A stretch of 64,000 nt of DNA from Maccoyibacter sp900556645 (GTDB lineage: Bacteria > Bacillota > Clostridia > Lachnospirales > Lachnospiraceae). This document shows positions 54,846 to 63,978 of the stretch, in pieces. The notes beneath the pieces are model-generated. The model was not told the DNA's origin and did not search any database. It worked only from the letters and a program-made list of their open reading frames with translations. The stretch lies in NCBI GenBank assembly GCA_958349535.1, contig CATWDJ010000005.1, positions 1 through 64,000 of the forward strand. The letters run 5' to 3'. Positions within the stretch are counted from its first letter, which is position 1; every line of letters begins with the position of its first letter. The translations under genes and the position numbers were made by a program.

Positions 54846-56374
54846 TATGCATGTTCCTCCTCTTCCTTTGTCATCAATAAACCGATTTCCTCTTTACTGG
54901 TGGTTCTGGCATCCACAATACCGGATACTTTTCCGCCGCACAGCACCAGAATACGGTCACAGAGTTCTAACAGCACATCCAAATCCTCACCTACACAAAG
55001 TACTGCCACTCCGTTTTTCTTCTGCTCATTGAGCAAATCATAAATGGTCAGGGATGAGTTGATGTCCAATCCACGAACCGGATATGCCACCATCAGTACC
55101 GTCGGCTCTGCAGAAATCTCTCTACCCACCAACACCTTCTGCACATTACCACCGGAAAGACGGCTTACCGGAGTACTGACACTTGGAGTAGATACCTGAA
55201 GCTGATCGATAATTCTTTCTGCCAGTTCCTTAGGCTCCTTACGGTTGGTAAAGATTCCTCTTCCCTCATTGTAGCCTCTCAGCATCATATTTCCGGTCAT
55301 ACCCATGGAACCTACCAATCCCATACCCAAACGGTCTTCCGGTACAAAGGAAAGGGCAATTCCCAGATTTTTAATCTCCGCCGGTTTCATGGACAGGAGT
55401 TCTTTTTCCTCTCCGTCTTTGGTCAGATAAAGGATAGAGCCAGACTCTGTCGGCTGCAATCCCACAATGGATTCCAACAGTTCCTTCTGACCGCTTCCTG
55501 CGATTCCCGCAATTCCCAGAATCTCTCCGCCATAGGCCTCCAAGGACACATTGGAAAGAGTCTTAACTCCTTCTTTGCTGATACAATTCAAATCTTTGAC
55601 CATCAGACGTTTCGTAGGATTTACCGGGTCCGGACGCTGAATGTTCAAATCAATTTTTTCTCCCACCATCATTTCTGTCAGTGACTCTGCGGTGGCATCC
55701 TTTGTCTCCACCGTTCCCACATATTCTCCTTTTCTCAGTACCGATACCCGGTCTGATAAGGACAATACCTCGTGAAGCTTATGGGTAATAATAATGATGG
55801 ACTTTCCTGCTTTTTTCATATTCCGAAGAACGGTAAACAGCTTTTCTGTCTCCTGAGGAGTCAATACTGCTGTCGGCTCGTCCAAAATCAGGATATCTGC
55901 TCCCCGATAAAGCATTTTTACGATTTCCACCGTCTGCTTCTGGGATACGGACATATCATAAATCTTCTGATTAGGATCCAGTTCAAAGCCGTAGGTCTCC
56001 GTTACCTTTTCTATATCCTCCACGACTTTTTTCATATTCAGTGTGGACTTTCCCGGCAGTCCTAGAATAATATTTTCTGCGGCGGTGAGAACCTCCACCA
56101 GCTTGAAATGCTGATGAATCATACCGATTCCCAGTTCAAAAGAATCCTTGGGAGAACAGATTGTCACTTCTTCGCCGTCTACGAAAATCTGTCCTTCATC
56201 CGGGAAATAAATTCCCGAAATCATATTCATCAATGTAGTTTTTCCACTTCCGTTCTCACCTAAAACAGAAAGTATCTCACCCTTTTTTACGGACAAATCT
56301 ACGTTATTGTTTGCAATTACATTTCCAAATCTCTTGGTAATACCCTTTAATTCGATTGCGTTTACTTCTCCCAC
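54845..56374 (-). CDS. Nucleoside ABC importer ATPase (NupO-like)
   Basis: This 509-residue protein has two ABC domains. The first has Walker A LGENGSGKTTLMN, signature MSVSQKQTVEIVK and Walker B ILILDEPTAVLTP. The second has a degenerate Walker A-like IAGIAGSGQKELL and signature LSGGNVQKVLVGRE, as in RbsA/NupO-type enzymes. It energises nucleoside uptake with the two permeases. The start is GTG at 56374, 7 bases after GGAGG; the upstream in-frame extension overlaps a hairpin and is rejected. Confidence 0.93.
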   Translation of the reverse strand: MGEVNAIELKGITKRFGNVIANNNVDLSVKKGEILSVLGENGSGKTTLMNMISGIYFPDEGQIFVDGEEVTICSPKDSFELGIGMIHQHFKLVEVLTAAENIILGLPGKSTLNMKKVVEDIEKVTETYGFELDPNQKIYDMSVSQKQTVEIVKMLYRGADILILDEPTAVLTPQETEKLFTVLRNMKKAGKSIIIITHKLHEVLSLSDRVSVLRKGEYVGTVETKDATAESLTEMMVGEKIDLNIQRPDPVNPTKRLMVKDLNCISKEGVKTLSNVSLEAYGGEILGIAGIAGSGQKELLESIVGLQPTESGSILYLTKDGEEKELLSMKPAEIKNLGIALSFVPEDRLGMGLVGSMGMTGNMMLRGYNEGRGIFTNRKEPKELAERIIDQLQVSTPSVSTPVSRLSGGNVQKVLVGREISAEPTVLMVAYPVRGLDINSSLTIYDLLNEQKKNGVAVLCVGEDLDVLLELCDRILVLCGGKVSGIVDARTTSKEEIGLLMTKEEEEHA

Positions 56375-56406
56375 AACCAAACCTCCTTTATTTCCTATGC
56401 ACTTAG

Positions 56407-56448
56407 AAAGGGGTTGCTGCAAAATTACAATTTCGCAACAACCCCTTT
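56407..56448 (-). terminator. Hairpin between BMP lipoprotein and ATPase genes
   Basis: AAAGGGGTTGCTGC (56407-56420) pairs with GCAACAACCCCTTT (56435-56448), one mismatch, with AAATT/AATTT inside. It is followed by a weak T-stretch on the minus strand. It probably ends most transcripts after the binding-protein gene, giving more binding protein than transporter, or protects the upstream mRNA. Confidence 0.65.
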
Positions 56449-56476
56449 GATACATTACTTCAAATAGATTGCTCTA

Positions 56477-57667
56477 TTATTTTTCTACACTATCAACACC
56501 ATCAATATCGATTGCAAATGCAGGTGCAGACTGTAATTCTGACTCGTGGAAATAACCGTCTTTGATGTACTCATTATCATAATCATCTTTCCATGAATCT
56601 AAATTTTTACCGTCTACTGTAAAGGTAGAAGTATCAAATACATGTAATGTACCGTCTTTGATTGCTTTCTCTACTTCTGCTACCTTCTCTGCGGTTCCCT
56701 CTGCTACTGCTGCATCATTTAACTCTGTAATGGAAACAGAACCGTCGCTGTAACCCTTGCACCAGTCTGTATCAATCTTCTTGCCATCCAGTACACATTT
56801 TACTGCGTAGGTATAATATGGAGCCCAGTTATTTGCTGCGGATGTCAAAGCCTGTGTCGGTGCAGTCGCAATCATGGATACGTTATATCCTACGATTGGA
56901 ACTCCTGCCTTCTCACATGCTGTGGAAGCACCGGTTGTATCTGCATGCTGTGAAATCAATACGCAATCATCTGCGATTAAAGACTCAGCTGCCTCTTTCT
57001 CTAAATCAATACTTGCCCAGCTATTTGTGTAAATAACCTTCATGGTTGCAGATGGACATACGCTTCTTGCTCCTAAGAAGAAAGAAGTATAACCGGATTT
57101 AACCTCTGCGTAAGGATAAGCTCCTACATATCCGATTTTTGCCTGATCTTCTGTAATGGTTCCGTTTGCAATCATCTCATTTAATTTCATACCTGCTACA
57201 ACACCGGATACATAACGGGATTCGTAGATAGATGTGAAATAGTTGTGCATATTGTCAAGTCCGCTGGAAGCTGCCTGAAAACCTGTCGCATGACAGAACT
57301 GGATGTCAGGATATTCTTCTGCTGCCTGAATCAGATAAGACTCATGACCAAAGCTGGTTGCAAAGATGATGTCACATCCCTGATCCGCTAAATCAACAGC
57401 TGCATCGTAGCACTCTTCGCTCTCAGGAATCAAAGTTTTCTCGATAATCTGGTCATCGGATAAACCTAATTCTTTCTGCATCTCATCGATGCCCTTCATA
57501 TGTGCCTCTGTATATCCTTCATTCTCATCCCCGATGTAAATAACTCCAACTTTGATGTTAGACTTATCTACGGCTTCTTCCTTGTCTGCTTTTTTATCGC
57601 TTCCGCCACATGCTACTAAGGAAAGTGACATAGCTGCGATTAAAAGCGTTGCCATAAACTTCTTCAT
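56477..57667 (-). CDS. BMP-family nucleoside-binding lipoprotein
   Basis: This 396-residue protein has a lipobox LSLVACGG (cysteine near 21) and a BMP/PnrA periplasmic-binding fold (VGVIYIGDENEGYTEAHMKGIDEM; IFATSFGHESYLIQAAEEYPDIQF; VLISQHADTTGASTACEKAGVPIVGYN). It captures purine nucleosides for the adjacent transporter. ATG at 57667 follows GGAGGG. The leader from the promoter at 57764 contains two hairpins. Confidence 0.93.
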   Translation of the reverse strand: MKKFMATLLIAAMSLSLVACGGSDKKADKEEAVDKSNIKVGVIYIGDENEGYTEAHMKGIDEMQKELGLSDDQIIEKTLIPESEECYDAAVDLADQGCDIIFATSFGHESYLIQAAEEYPDIQFCHATGFQAASSGLDNMHNYFTSIYESRYVSGVVAGMKLNEMIANGTITEDQAKIGYVGAYPYAEVKSGYTSFFLGARSVCPSATMKVIYTNSWASIDLEKEAAESLIADDCVLISQHADTTGASTACEKAGVPIVGYNVSMIATAPTQALTSAANNWAPYYTYAVKCVLDGKKIDTDWCKGYSDGSVSITELNDAAVAEGTAEKVAEVEKAIKDGTLHVFDTSTFTVDGKNLDSWKDDYDNEYIKDGYFHESELQSAPAFAIDIDGVDSVEK

Positions 57668-57791
57668 TTTTTTCCCTCCATAAGAATCAGCAAAAGGCAT
57701 AGACCTCCTATGCCCCTGTGCATCGCCGGTTTCTCCAGCTTTCTCGTTTTCGTACATTAATAATGTATAACATTTGTCCACCTGTTGTCAA
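57668..57791 (-). promoter_or_regulatory. Promoter and structured leader of the BMP lipoprotein gene
   Basis: TTGACA (57786-57791), a 16-base spacer and TATACA (57764-57769) give a strong promoter. The ~95-base leader has GCTGG-AGAAA-CCGGC and a perfect 7-bp stem GGCATAG-GAGGT-CTATGCC followed by TTTT, which resembles an attenuator. No known riboswitch class was recognised. Confidence 0.6.
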
Positions 57792-59125
57792 TGGTTTTTC
57801 GACACTTTCTGATGTTTCCAAATAAGAATTGCCACTCCTGCCGCCAGGGTTTCCGCAATAACAAATGCTATCCACACACCGGAAGCACCCCAAATTCTGC
57901 TTCCCGCATAAGCCGCCGGAAGAATAATGACCACATACCGCATCAAGGAAATCATCAGCGAGGACATTCCTCTTCCCAACGCCTCCAAAGTTCCTGCACA
58001 GACTACCGACACGGAAGAGATGACAAATCCAAGGCTGATAATCCGCAACGCCTTCACACCTTCTTCCAAGGTCTGTGGATTTTTGGTAAACAATCCCATC
58101 AGCCCCTCAGGCAGAATCAGGCATACCAGCATTCCCACACACATGATTCCCGCAATCAACTCCAAACTGATACGGAAAATCTTTCTTACACGTTTTCCCT
58201 CTCCTGCACCGTAATTGTAGCTAATCAAAGGTCTCATTCCCTGTATGATTCCGTTTGCCGGAAGATAGATAAATGTCTGTAATTTATAGTAGATTCCCAA
58301 AACCACCACATACATCTGGGCATAGACAGAAAGGATTCCGTTTAAGGCCGATACCAAAAAGGAAGGAAGTGCCATGTTTAATGTTGCCGGAATCCCAATC
58401 TGGTACATCTTCCCGCAGATTGCTTTTGTGGGTCTCATATCCTTTACACAGATTTTCAAGGGAATATCCTTTACAAAATACGCCACAATATAGACGCTGA
58501 AGGTTACCACCCATCCCAATCCGGTGGCAACTGCCGCTCCCTTTACCCCCATCCTTGGGAAAAAGCCGGTTCCGAAAATAAACAGCGGGTCCAAAATAAT
58601 ATTCACCACGCTTCCTGCCATCATTCCTGCCATGGTAAGTATCATATTTCCCATTGCCTGATAGATTTTCTCAAAGGTTACTGCCACAATCAAAAAGGAA
58701 CACATCACAAAAATAATATACGAATATTCTTTTCCTGCCTGTAAAACAGCCTTATTGTCTGTAAACAACCGCAGATAAACCGGGGAAAACACCAATCCCA
58801 GAACGGTCAGCACCAGTCCGTGAAGGGTTCCCAAAAACACTCCCTGGGAAGTGGACACGTTGGCTTCTCTTTCCCTACCGGCTCCAAGGAAAAATGCAAT
58901 TCGTGCATTCAGTCCCACTCCAAAGCCTACCGTTAGTGCCGTAATGAGATTTTGTAACGGATATACCAGTGAAACTGCTGTCAATGCATCCTCTCCCAGC
59001 TTCGCCACAAAAATACTGTCCACAATATTGTAAAGAGCCTGTATCAGCATGGACATCATCATGGGTAATGACATAGACAATAGTAATGGTAATATGGGTT
59101 TTTCTTTCATGTACTCCTGATTCAT
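57788..59125 (-). CDS. MATE family efflux transporter
   Basis: This 445-residue integral membrane protein of about 12 segments has the two-fold MATE layout (LPLLLSMSLPMMMSMLIQALYNIVDSIFVAKLGEDALTAV at the start; GMRPLISYNYGAGEGKRV in the second half). It exports an unknown compound, driven by Na+ or H+. ATG at 59125 follows AAGGAGG. The BMP gene's -35 box overlaps its stop. Confidence 0.92.
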   Translation of the reverse strand: MNQEYMKEKPILPLLLSMSLPMMMSMLIQALYNIVDSIFVAKLGEDALTAVSLVYPLQNLITALTVGFGVGLNARIAFFLGAGREREANVSTSQGVFLGTLHGLVLTVLGLVFSPVYLRLFTDNKAVLQAGKEYSYIIFVMCSFLIVAVTFEKIYQAMGNMILTMAGMMAGSVVNIILDPLFIFGTGFFPRMGVKGAAVATGLGWVVTFSVYIVAYFVKDIPLKICVKDMRPTKAICGKMYQIGIPATLNMALPSFLVSALNGILSVYAQMYVVVLGIYYKLQTFIYLPANGIIQGMRPLISYNYGAGEGKRVRKIFRISLELIAGIMCVGMLVCLILPEGLMGLFTKNPQTLEEGVKALRIISLGFVISSVSVVCAGTLEALGRGMSSLMISLMRYVVIILPAAYAGSRIWGASGVWIAFVIAETLAAGVAILIWKHQKVSKNH

Positions 59126-59171
59126 GGATTCCTCCTTGGAACATCTGTTGCTTTATAACTTCCACTTAAAA

Positions 59172-59221
59172 AGGACTATAAACCTACTGTTTGAATCAGA
59201 AACAGAAAAATTTATAGTCCT
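59172..59221 (-). terminator. Terminator of the hyp operon
   Basis: AGGACTATAAA (59172-59182) pairs with TTTATAGTCCT (59211-59221), enclosing CTGTTT/AAACAG, with TTTTTAA following on the minus strand. Confidence 0.8.
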
Positions 59222-59272
59222 CTAAAAGACGGTTTTATTTTGTTTTATCTATCATAAGACATTTTGAGTCTT

Positions 59273-59617
59273 TTAGCAAGCCTCAATTTCTTTGATATCG
59301 CACCCATTTCCTTCCAAAAGATAGGTCGCGTAGCTCTCGCAATATGGACATTGCTTTCCGTGCTCCACCGTCGGATAGGTTTTTCCACAGTTTTCACAAT
59401 AGGTTACCGCCGGCATGATTTCTATCTTTAAATCGGAGTTTTTCATGATTTCTTCTTTTTTCCGGTAATATTCCCAGCAGTCTGTCAAAAACTCCGGTAC
59501 AATCCCGCTTACCTCACCGATTTCTAAGGTAATTCCTCCGATTTCTGTCAGGTTGTTCTCTTCAGCAATTTCCTTAACGGTTTTTGCCATGTGAACCAAA
59601 ATTCCTAATTCGTGCAT
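59273..59617 (-). CDS. hypA: Hydrogenase maturation nickel chaperone HypA
   Basis: This 114-residue protein has the N-terminal MHE nickel-binding start and a zinc site made by YCENCGKTYP and CPYCES. HypA with HypB delivers nickel to [NiFe]-hydrogenase or urease. It follows the flavoprotein gene by 18 bases in the operon hypB - flavoprotein - hypA. No [NiFe]-hydrogenase gene is in the window. Confidence 0.93.
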   Translation of the reverse strand: MHELGILVHMAKTVKEIAEENNLTEIGGITLEIGEVSGIVPEFLTDCWEYYRKKEEIMKNSDLKIEIMPAVTYCENCGKTYPTVEHGKQCPYCESYATYLLEGNGCDIKEIEAC

Positions 59618-59635
59618 ATCTTACCTCAATTTATC

Positions 59636-62341
59636 TTATTTCTTGCTTTTGTTACCGCCAAATGTAATCTTAATTTTACGTTTTGCAGCATAAGGAAGGA
59701 TGGCTTTCATCTTATCCTCGGATTTCCACATATTACTGCATTCTGGAAGCTCACGATTCAAGTGAATTGCATCAAACTCACACTGTACGGTACATACACC
59801 ACAGCCGATACACTTATTCGGGTCTACAACAGATGCTCCACAACCTAAGCAGCGGGCTGCCTCTGTCTTAATCTGCTCCTCAGTAAAGGTGCTTCTTAAA
59901 TCACGGAAGGTCTCCTGAGAAACTCCTGCCTTCTTGCCCGGTACCTGACGTTTTGCATTGTCAAAGGTCTCGATTTCGATATTTTCTTTATTCAACTCGA
60001 TGAACTGACGTCTGTCACGTGCAAGGGTTAAGCTATGTCCCTTATGTACAAAGCGGTGCATTGATACACAAGCCTCTTTACCTGCTGCGATTGCATCAAT
60101 GGCAAATCTAGGTCCGGTGTAAACATCTCCTCCTACGAAGATATCTTCCTCTCCTGTCTGTAAGGTTACTGCATCTGCCACTACGGTATTGTTTCTGTTT
60201 AATTCTACCTTGGTTCCCTCTAATAAGCTGCCCCACTCAATGGACTGTCCGATAGAAAGGATTACGTTCTCACACTCTACAGTCTTCAAATCATTTTCAT
60301 CATACTGCGGATTAAAGCGATGTTCCTCATCAAATACAGATACGCATTTCTTGAATACCACTGCTTTTACTTTTCCGTTCTCAGTTAAGATTTCCTTTGG
60401 TCCCCAGCCGCATCCGATTTCGATTCCTTCTTCTTCTGCCTCTGCCACCTCATCTGCTGCTGCCGGCATAATGTCACGGGACTCCAAACAGAACTGTGAT
60501 ACTTTAGAAGAACCGGAACGCAGTGCCATTCTGGATACGTCAATAGCTACGTTACCACCACCGATAACTACTGTATCACCGGAAAGTGCATGGGCATCCT
60601 CTGTGATATTTGCTTTTCTTAAGAATTCTACACCGGTAATTACGCCTTCTGCGTCTTCTCCCGGAACTCCTGTCTTACGTCCGCCCTGAGCACCGATTGC
60701 TACATAAAATGCTTTGTAGCCCTGGTCACGAAGCTGCTGGATGGTTACATCCTTACCAACCTCTACGCCTAATTTGAACTCTACACCCATCTGACGAAGT
60801 ACATCGATTTCTGCCTCGATAACACTCTTCTCCAAACGGAAGGACGGGATACCGTTCATCAACATACCGCCGGCTCTCTGCTCTTTTTCAAATACTGTTA
60901 CCGGATATCCTTTTTCTCTTAAATAGTAAGCTGCGGACATACCGGAAGGACCTGCACCGATGATTGCCATCTTTTCTTCAAACTGTTTTCCTTCGTGGTT
61001 TACAGTTTCAGGAATGAATCTGTTCTCGCTGTTTAATTCCTGCTCTGCAATAAATTTCTTGATTTCATCGATTGCCACTGCCTTGTCGATGGTTCCACGG
61101 GTACATGCATCCTCACATCTTCTGTTACAGATAGCACCGCAGACTGCCGGGAATGGATTCTCGTGTTTGATTAACTTCAAGGCATCCATATATCTTCCCT
61201 GAGCTGCCATCTTCACGTAACCCTGTACCGGAACGTGTGCCGGACAGGCGGTTTTACATGGAGCTGTACCTGTTTCATAACAGTTAATCTTATTGTTGTC
61301 ACGGTAATCTGGATCCCATTTCTCCGGTCCCCATTTGGTGTTATCCGGAAGTTCATGTTTCGGATACTCAATTGGACCGTTCTTGGTGCAGAGCTTCTGT
61401 CCCAGTTTTGCAGCACCTGCAGGACATACCTCCACGCAGCGTCCACAGGCTACACAGTTCTCCGGCTGTACGCTGGCACGGTATGCGGAACGTGACATAT
61501 TTGGTGTATTGAATAACTGTGAGGTACGGAGTGCGTTACATACGCCAACTGCACAGTTACAGATTGCAAAAATTTTATTCTGACCATCAATATTGGTAAT
61601 CTGATGTACATATCCGTTTTTCTCGGAACGCTCTAAAATTTCCATTACCTCATCATAGTCAATATAACGACCTCTTCCGGTTTCTACCAAGTAGTCAGCC
61701 ATATCACCTACACCGATACAAAGCTCACCCTCGATATCTCCGGTACCCTCGCCTCTAATTCTCTGCTGGGTACGGCAGGAGCACTGACCTACTGCATATT
61801 TATCTTTATATTTCTTTAACCAGTGGGAAATATGCTCTACGCTGGCAGACTTCTGCTCTGCCGGAATAGCCTTCTCTACCGGGATAACATGCATACCAAT
61901 TCCTGCACCTCCCGGAGGTACCATAGGAGTTACTTTCTCCAACGGTAAACGTGCCATCTGTTCAAAGAAATCAGCAATTTCTGTGTGTTCCTCTACCTGT
62001 GCCTTGTTCATTACCATGAACTCTGCACATCCCGGTACAAACATCGGAAGTATGTATTGTTTCTCGTGTCTTGGATTTTCCCAGTTGTACTCAATCAAAC
62101 CAATGACACTCATCTCTTTTAATAATTCTTCCGTTCTCTCAACGCTCTTACCACAGTTCTTTGCAATGGTTTCCAAGGTTGCTGGTACACGTACCTTCAT
62201 GGATAAGGCAACCTCTGCCATTTCATCTGTGATAACACCCGCAAGACCCCAGTACTCCGGATCGTCCACGGTTACTTTGTGACCGATTCGGTCTGTAATC
62301 TTCTGACCGAGCTTTAAAATCAGTTCTCTCTCTTCTGCCAT
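59636..62341 (-). CDS. Multi-cluster Fe-S flavoprotein with GltD-like core
   Basis: This 901-residue oxidoreductase has an N-terminal helical/winged-helix part (1-120), cysteines CSCRTQQR near 190 and CNCAVGVC near 262, a ferredoxin motif CVACGRCVEVCPAGA near 293 and a GltD-like domain. The GltD-like domain has CKTACPAHVPVQGYV near 358, FAD motif AIIGAGPSGMSAAYYL near 460 and NAD(P) motif VVIGGGNVAIDVSR near 600. It ends with CLGCG...CIGCGVCTVQCEFDAI near 845-870. It likely moves electrons between NAD(P)H and ferredoxin. Lying between hypB and hypA, it may serve a hydrogenase or related redox enzyme. Confidence 0.85.
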   Translation of the reverse strand: MAEERELILKLGQKITDRIGHKVTVDDPEYWGLAGVITDEMAEVALSMKVRVPATLETIAKNCGKSVERTEELLKEMSVIGLIEYNWENPRHEKQYILPMFVPGCAEFMVMNKAQVEEHTEIADFFEQMARLPLEKVTPMVPPGGAGIGMHVIPVEKAIPAEQKSASVEHISHWLKKYKDKYAVGQCSCRTQQRIRGEGTGDIEGELCIGVGDMADYLVETGRGRYIDYDEVMEILERSEKNGYVHQITNIDGQNKIFAICNCAVGVCNALRTSQLFNTPNMSRSAYRASVQPENCVACGRCVEVCPAGAAKLGQKLCTKNGPIEYPKHELPDNTKWGPEKWDPDYRDNNKINCYETGTAPCKTACPAHVPVQGYVKMAAQGRYMDALKLIKHENPFPAVCGAICNRRCEDACTRGTIDKAVAIDEIKKFIAEQELNSENRFIPETVNHEGKQFEEKMAIIGAGPSGMSAAYYLREKGYPVTVFEKEQRAGGMLMNGIPSFRLEKSVIEAEIDVLRQMGVEFKLGVEVGKDVTIQQLRDQGYKAFYVAIGAQGGRKTGVPGEDAEGVITGVEFLRKANITEDAHALSGDTVVIGGGNVAIDVSRMALRSGSSKVSQFCLESRDIMPAAADEVAEAEEEGIEIGCGWGPKEILTENGKVKAVVFKKCVSVFDEEHRFNPQYDENDLKTVECENVILSIGQSIEWGSLLEGTKVELNRNNTVVADAVTLQTGEEDIFVGGDVYTGPRFAIDAIAAGKEACVSMHRFVHKGHSLTLARDRRQFIELNKENIEIETFDNAKRQVPGKKAGVSQETFRDLRSTFTEEQIKTEAARCLGCGASVVDPNKCIGCGVCTVQCEFDAIHLNRELPECSNMWKSEDKMKAILPYAAKRKIKITFGGNKSKK

Positions 62342-62356
62342 TACTACATTCTCCTC

Positions 62357-63025
62357 TTAATCATTCCATTTTTTTACTTCAGTTCTTAACCAATCCGCCC
62401 ACTCTTCAATTCCTTCACCTGTCTTCGCAGAAATCGAAATAATCTTAATGTTGGGATTCAATGCTTTGACTCTCTCTTCACATGCCTTTAAGTCAAAGTC
62501 AAAAAAGTCCATTGCATCTATCTTGTTTACCAACAGTACATCTACGATAGAAAACATCAATGGATATTTCAAAGGCTTGTCATCACCCTCCGGCACGCTT
62601 AAAATCATAGCGTTCTTGGATGCTCCGGTATCAAACTCCGCCGGACATACCAGATTTCCAACATTCTCCAGTATGGCAAGATCTACATCTTCGCAGCCCA
62701 AGGCTTCGATTCCCTGTTTGGTCATTCCCGCATCCAAATGGCACATACCGCCTGTATGAAGCTGAATAACTTTCGCCCCGGTTTCTGAAATGGTAGCTGC
62801 GTCCACATCGGAATCAATATCTGCTTCCATGACACCGATACGCATTTCATCCTTTAGGGCATGAATCGTTTGTCTTAAAGTAGTTGTTTTCCCAGAACCT
62901 GGTGATGACATCAGGTTTAACAGAAAAGTCTTATCCTTTTTCAAGTCTTCTCTCAAAAGATCCGCCTGATGGTCATTGTCTTCGAAAACACTCTTCTTTA
63001 TTTCCAACACACGAAACTTATCCAA
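62357..63025 (-). CDS. hypB: Hydrogenase maturation GTPase HypB
   Basis: This 222-residue G3E GTPase has P-loop SSPGSGKTTTLRQT (40-53), EADIDSDVDA, TGGMCHLDAGM with the dimer metal-site Cys/His, NVGNLVCPAEFDTG and the guanine motif VNKID. It lacks the His-rich or CxxCGC N-terminal nickel store of some HypB proteins. It inserts nickel with HypA. ATG at 63025 follows AAGGAGG. Its promoter region carries a GntR-type operator (63079-63091). Confidence 0.93.
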   Translation of the reverse strand: MDKFRVLEIKKSVFEDNDHQADLLREDLKKDKTFLLNLMSSPGSGKTTTLRQTIHALKDEMRIGVMEADIDSDVDAATISETGAKVIQLHTGGMCHLDAGMTKQGIEALGCEDVDLAILENVGNLVCPAEFDTGASKNAMILSVPEGDDKPLKYPLMFSIVDVLLVNKIDAMDFFDFDLKACEERVKALNPNIKIISISAKTGEGIEEWADWLRTEVKKWND

Positions 63026-63062
63026 AATCCTTTTCCTCCTTTATAATTTACAGTTACAACTT

Positions 63063-63145
63063 TGTCTATGACCTGTTTCTGGTCATACCAGTGGAACATA
63101 GACAGCTTTGACAAAATATTAACATGAATTTTGTCGATACGTCAA
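63063..63145 (-). promoter_or_regulatory. hyp operon promoter with GntR-type operator
   Basis: A minus-strand promoter (TTGACG 63140-63145, 18 bases, TAATAT 63116-63121) is followed downstream by the perfect palindrome CTGGT-CAT-ACCAG (63079-63091). This fits the TNGTNNNACNA site of FadR-type GntR regulators. The operator is framed by TGTCTATG / CATAGACA (63063-63070 / 63097-63104). A bound regulator would act as a roadblock. Confidence 0.65.
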
Positions 63146-63196
63146 GATTTTCTCTATATTAAACTGCTTTTTCTCTATAATATCTATATTTCTCTC

Positions 63197-63250
63197 TTGA
63201 AATTCAGCAGATTTTACAATATAATTATATCTGGTACGTGGTTATACCAC
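63197..63250 (+). promoter_or_regulatory. gntR promoter with matching operator
   Basis: TTGAAA (63197-63202), exactly 17 bases and TATAAT (63220-63225), then GTGGT-TAT-ACCAC (63238-63250) just beyond the expected transcription start. The operator shares the TGGT-N3-ACCA core with the one before hypB, indicating autoregulation. Confidence 0.7.
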
Positions 63251-63273
63251 AAACACAAGGGAGGTTTTTAAAA

Positions 63274-63978
63274 ATGGAATTTTCAAAGTTAAACGCACCA
63301 TCTTTAAAGGAACTGTTTATTCAGGAATTAGAAACCATGATTCTCTCAGGAAAACTTCTCATCGGGGAGAAGCTGCCTTCCGAAAGAGATTTGGCAGAAT
63401 CTATGCAAGTAAGCCGTGCTGTCGTCAATTCCGGCATTTCGGAACTTGCCAGAAAGGGATTTTTGATTATCAAACCCCGTGTAGGCACCTTTGTTGCAGA
63501 TTACAGAAGAAACGGAACCATGGATACGCTGATGTCCATTATGAACTATAACGGTGGTATCCTGCGGGAAGCTGAAATACGTTCTATTCTGGAACTTCGT
63601 GTGGCTCTGGATACTCTTGCCATCGAACTATGGCTCCCAAAAGCCACCGCGGAGGAGCTTGCCCGTCTGAAAAGTTTTGTGGACGAATTAGAGAAAGCCG
63701 ACTCCCCATCTGTCGCAGCCGCAGTTGCCTTTAAGTTTCAGCATGAGATGGCTTTTCTATCCGGCAACACACTGATACCTTTGATTTTTTCTTCCTTTAA
63801 GGTTCCGGTTACCACTCTTTGGGAACGTTTCTGCCGCCTCTATGGTATTGAGGCATTGTATCTAAATGAATTAACCCTTTACCATGCTTTTGAAAAGGGT
63901 GATTTGAAAGGTGCCATTGAATGGATTTCTACCTCCATTCAAGACACCATTGACGGAAAGCGACCAATTTACTATTAA
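63274..63978 (+). CDS. FadR-type GntR regulator
   Basis: This 234-residue regulator has an N-terminal winged helix (EKLPSERDLAESMQVSRAVVNSGISELARKGFLIIKPRVGTFV, about 28-72) and a C-terminal all-helical FCD domain (about 90-225) that binds a small acid ligand. ATG at 63274 follows GGGAGG; the frame open to 63238 starts inside the operator and is rejected. It is divergent from the hypB operon, and both sides carry the same operator core. It likely represses both until a metabolite binds. Confidence 0.9.
   Translation: MEFSKLNAPSLKELFIQELETMILSGKLLIGEKLPSERDLAESMQVSRAVVNSGISELARKGFLIIKPRVGTFVADYRRNGTMDTLMSIMNYNGGILREAEIRSILELRVALDTLAIELWLPKATAEELARLKSFVDELEKADSPSVAAAVAFKFQHEMAFLSGNTLIPLIFSSFKVPVTTLWERFCRLYGIEALYLNELTLYHAFEKGDLKGAIEWISTSIQDTIDGKRPIYY

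Noticed and set aside
56375..56455. Longer N-terminus for the nucleoside ABC ATPase
   Set aside because: The extension crosses the hairpin at 56407-56448; the GTG at 56374 has GGAGG at ideal distance.
60189..60689. 166-codon plus-strand frame opposite the Fe-S flavoprotein
   Set aside because: It is antisense to a conserved coding sequence and is a codon-bias shadow.
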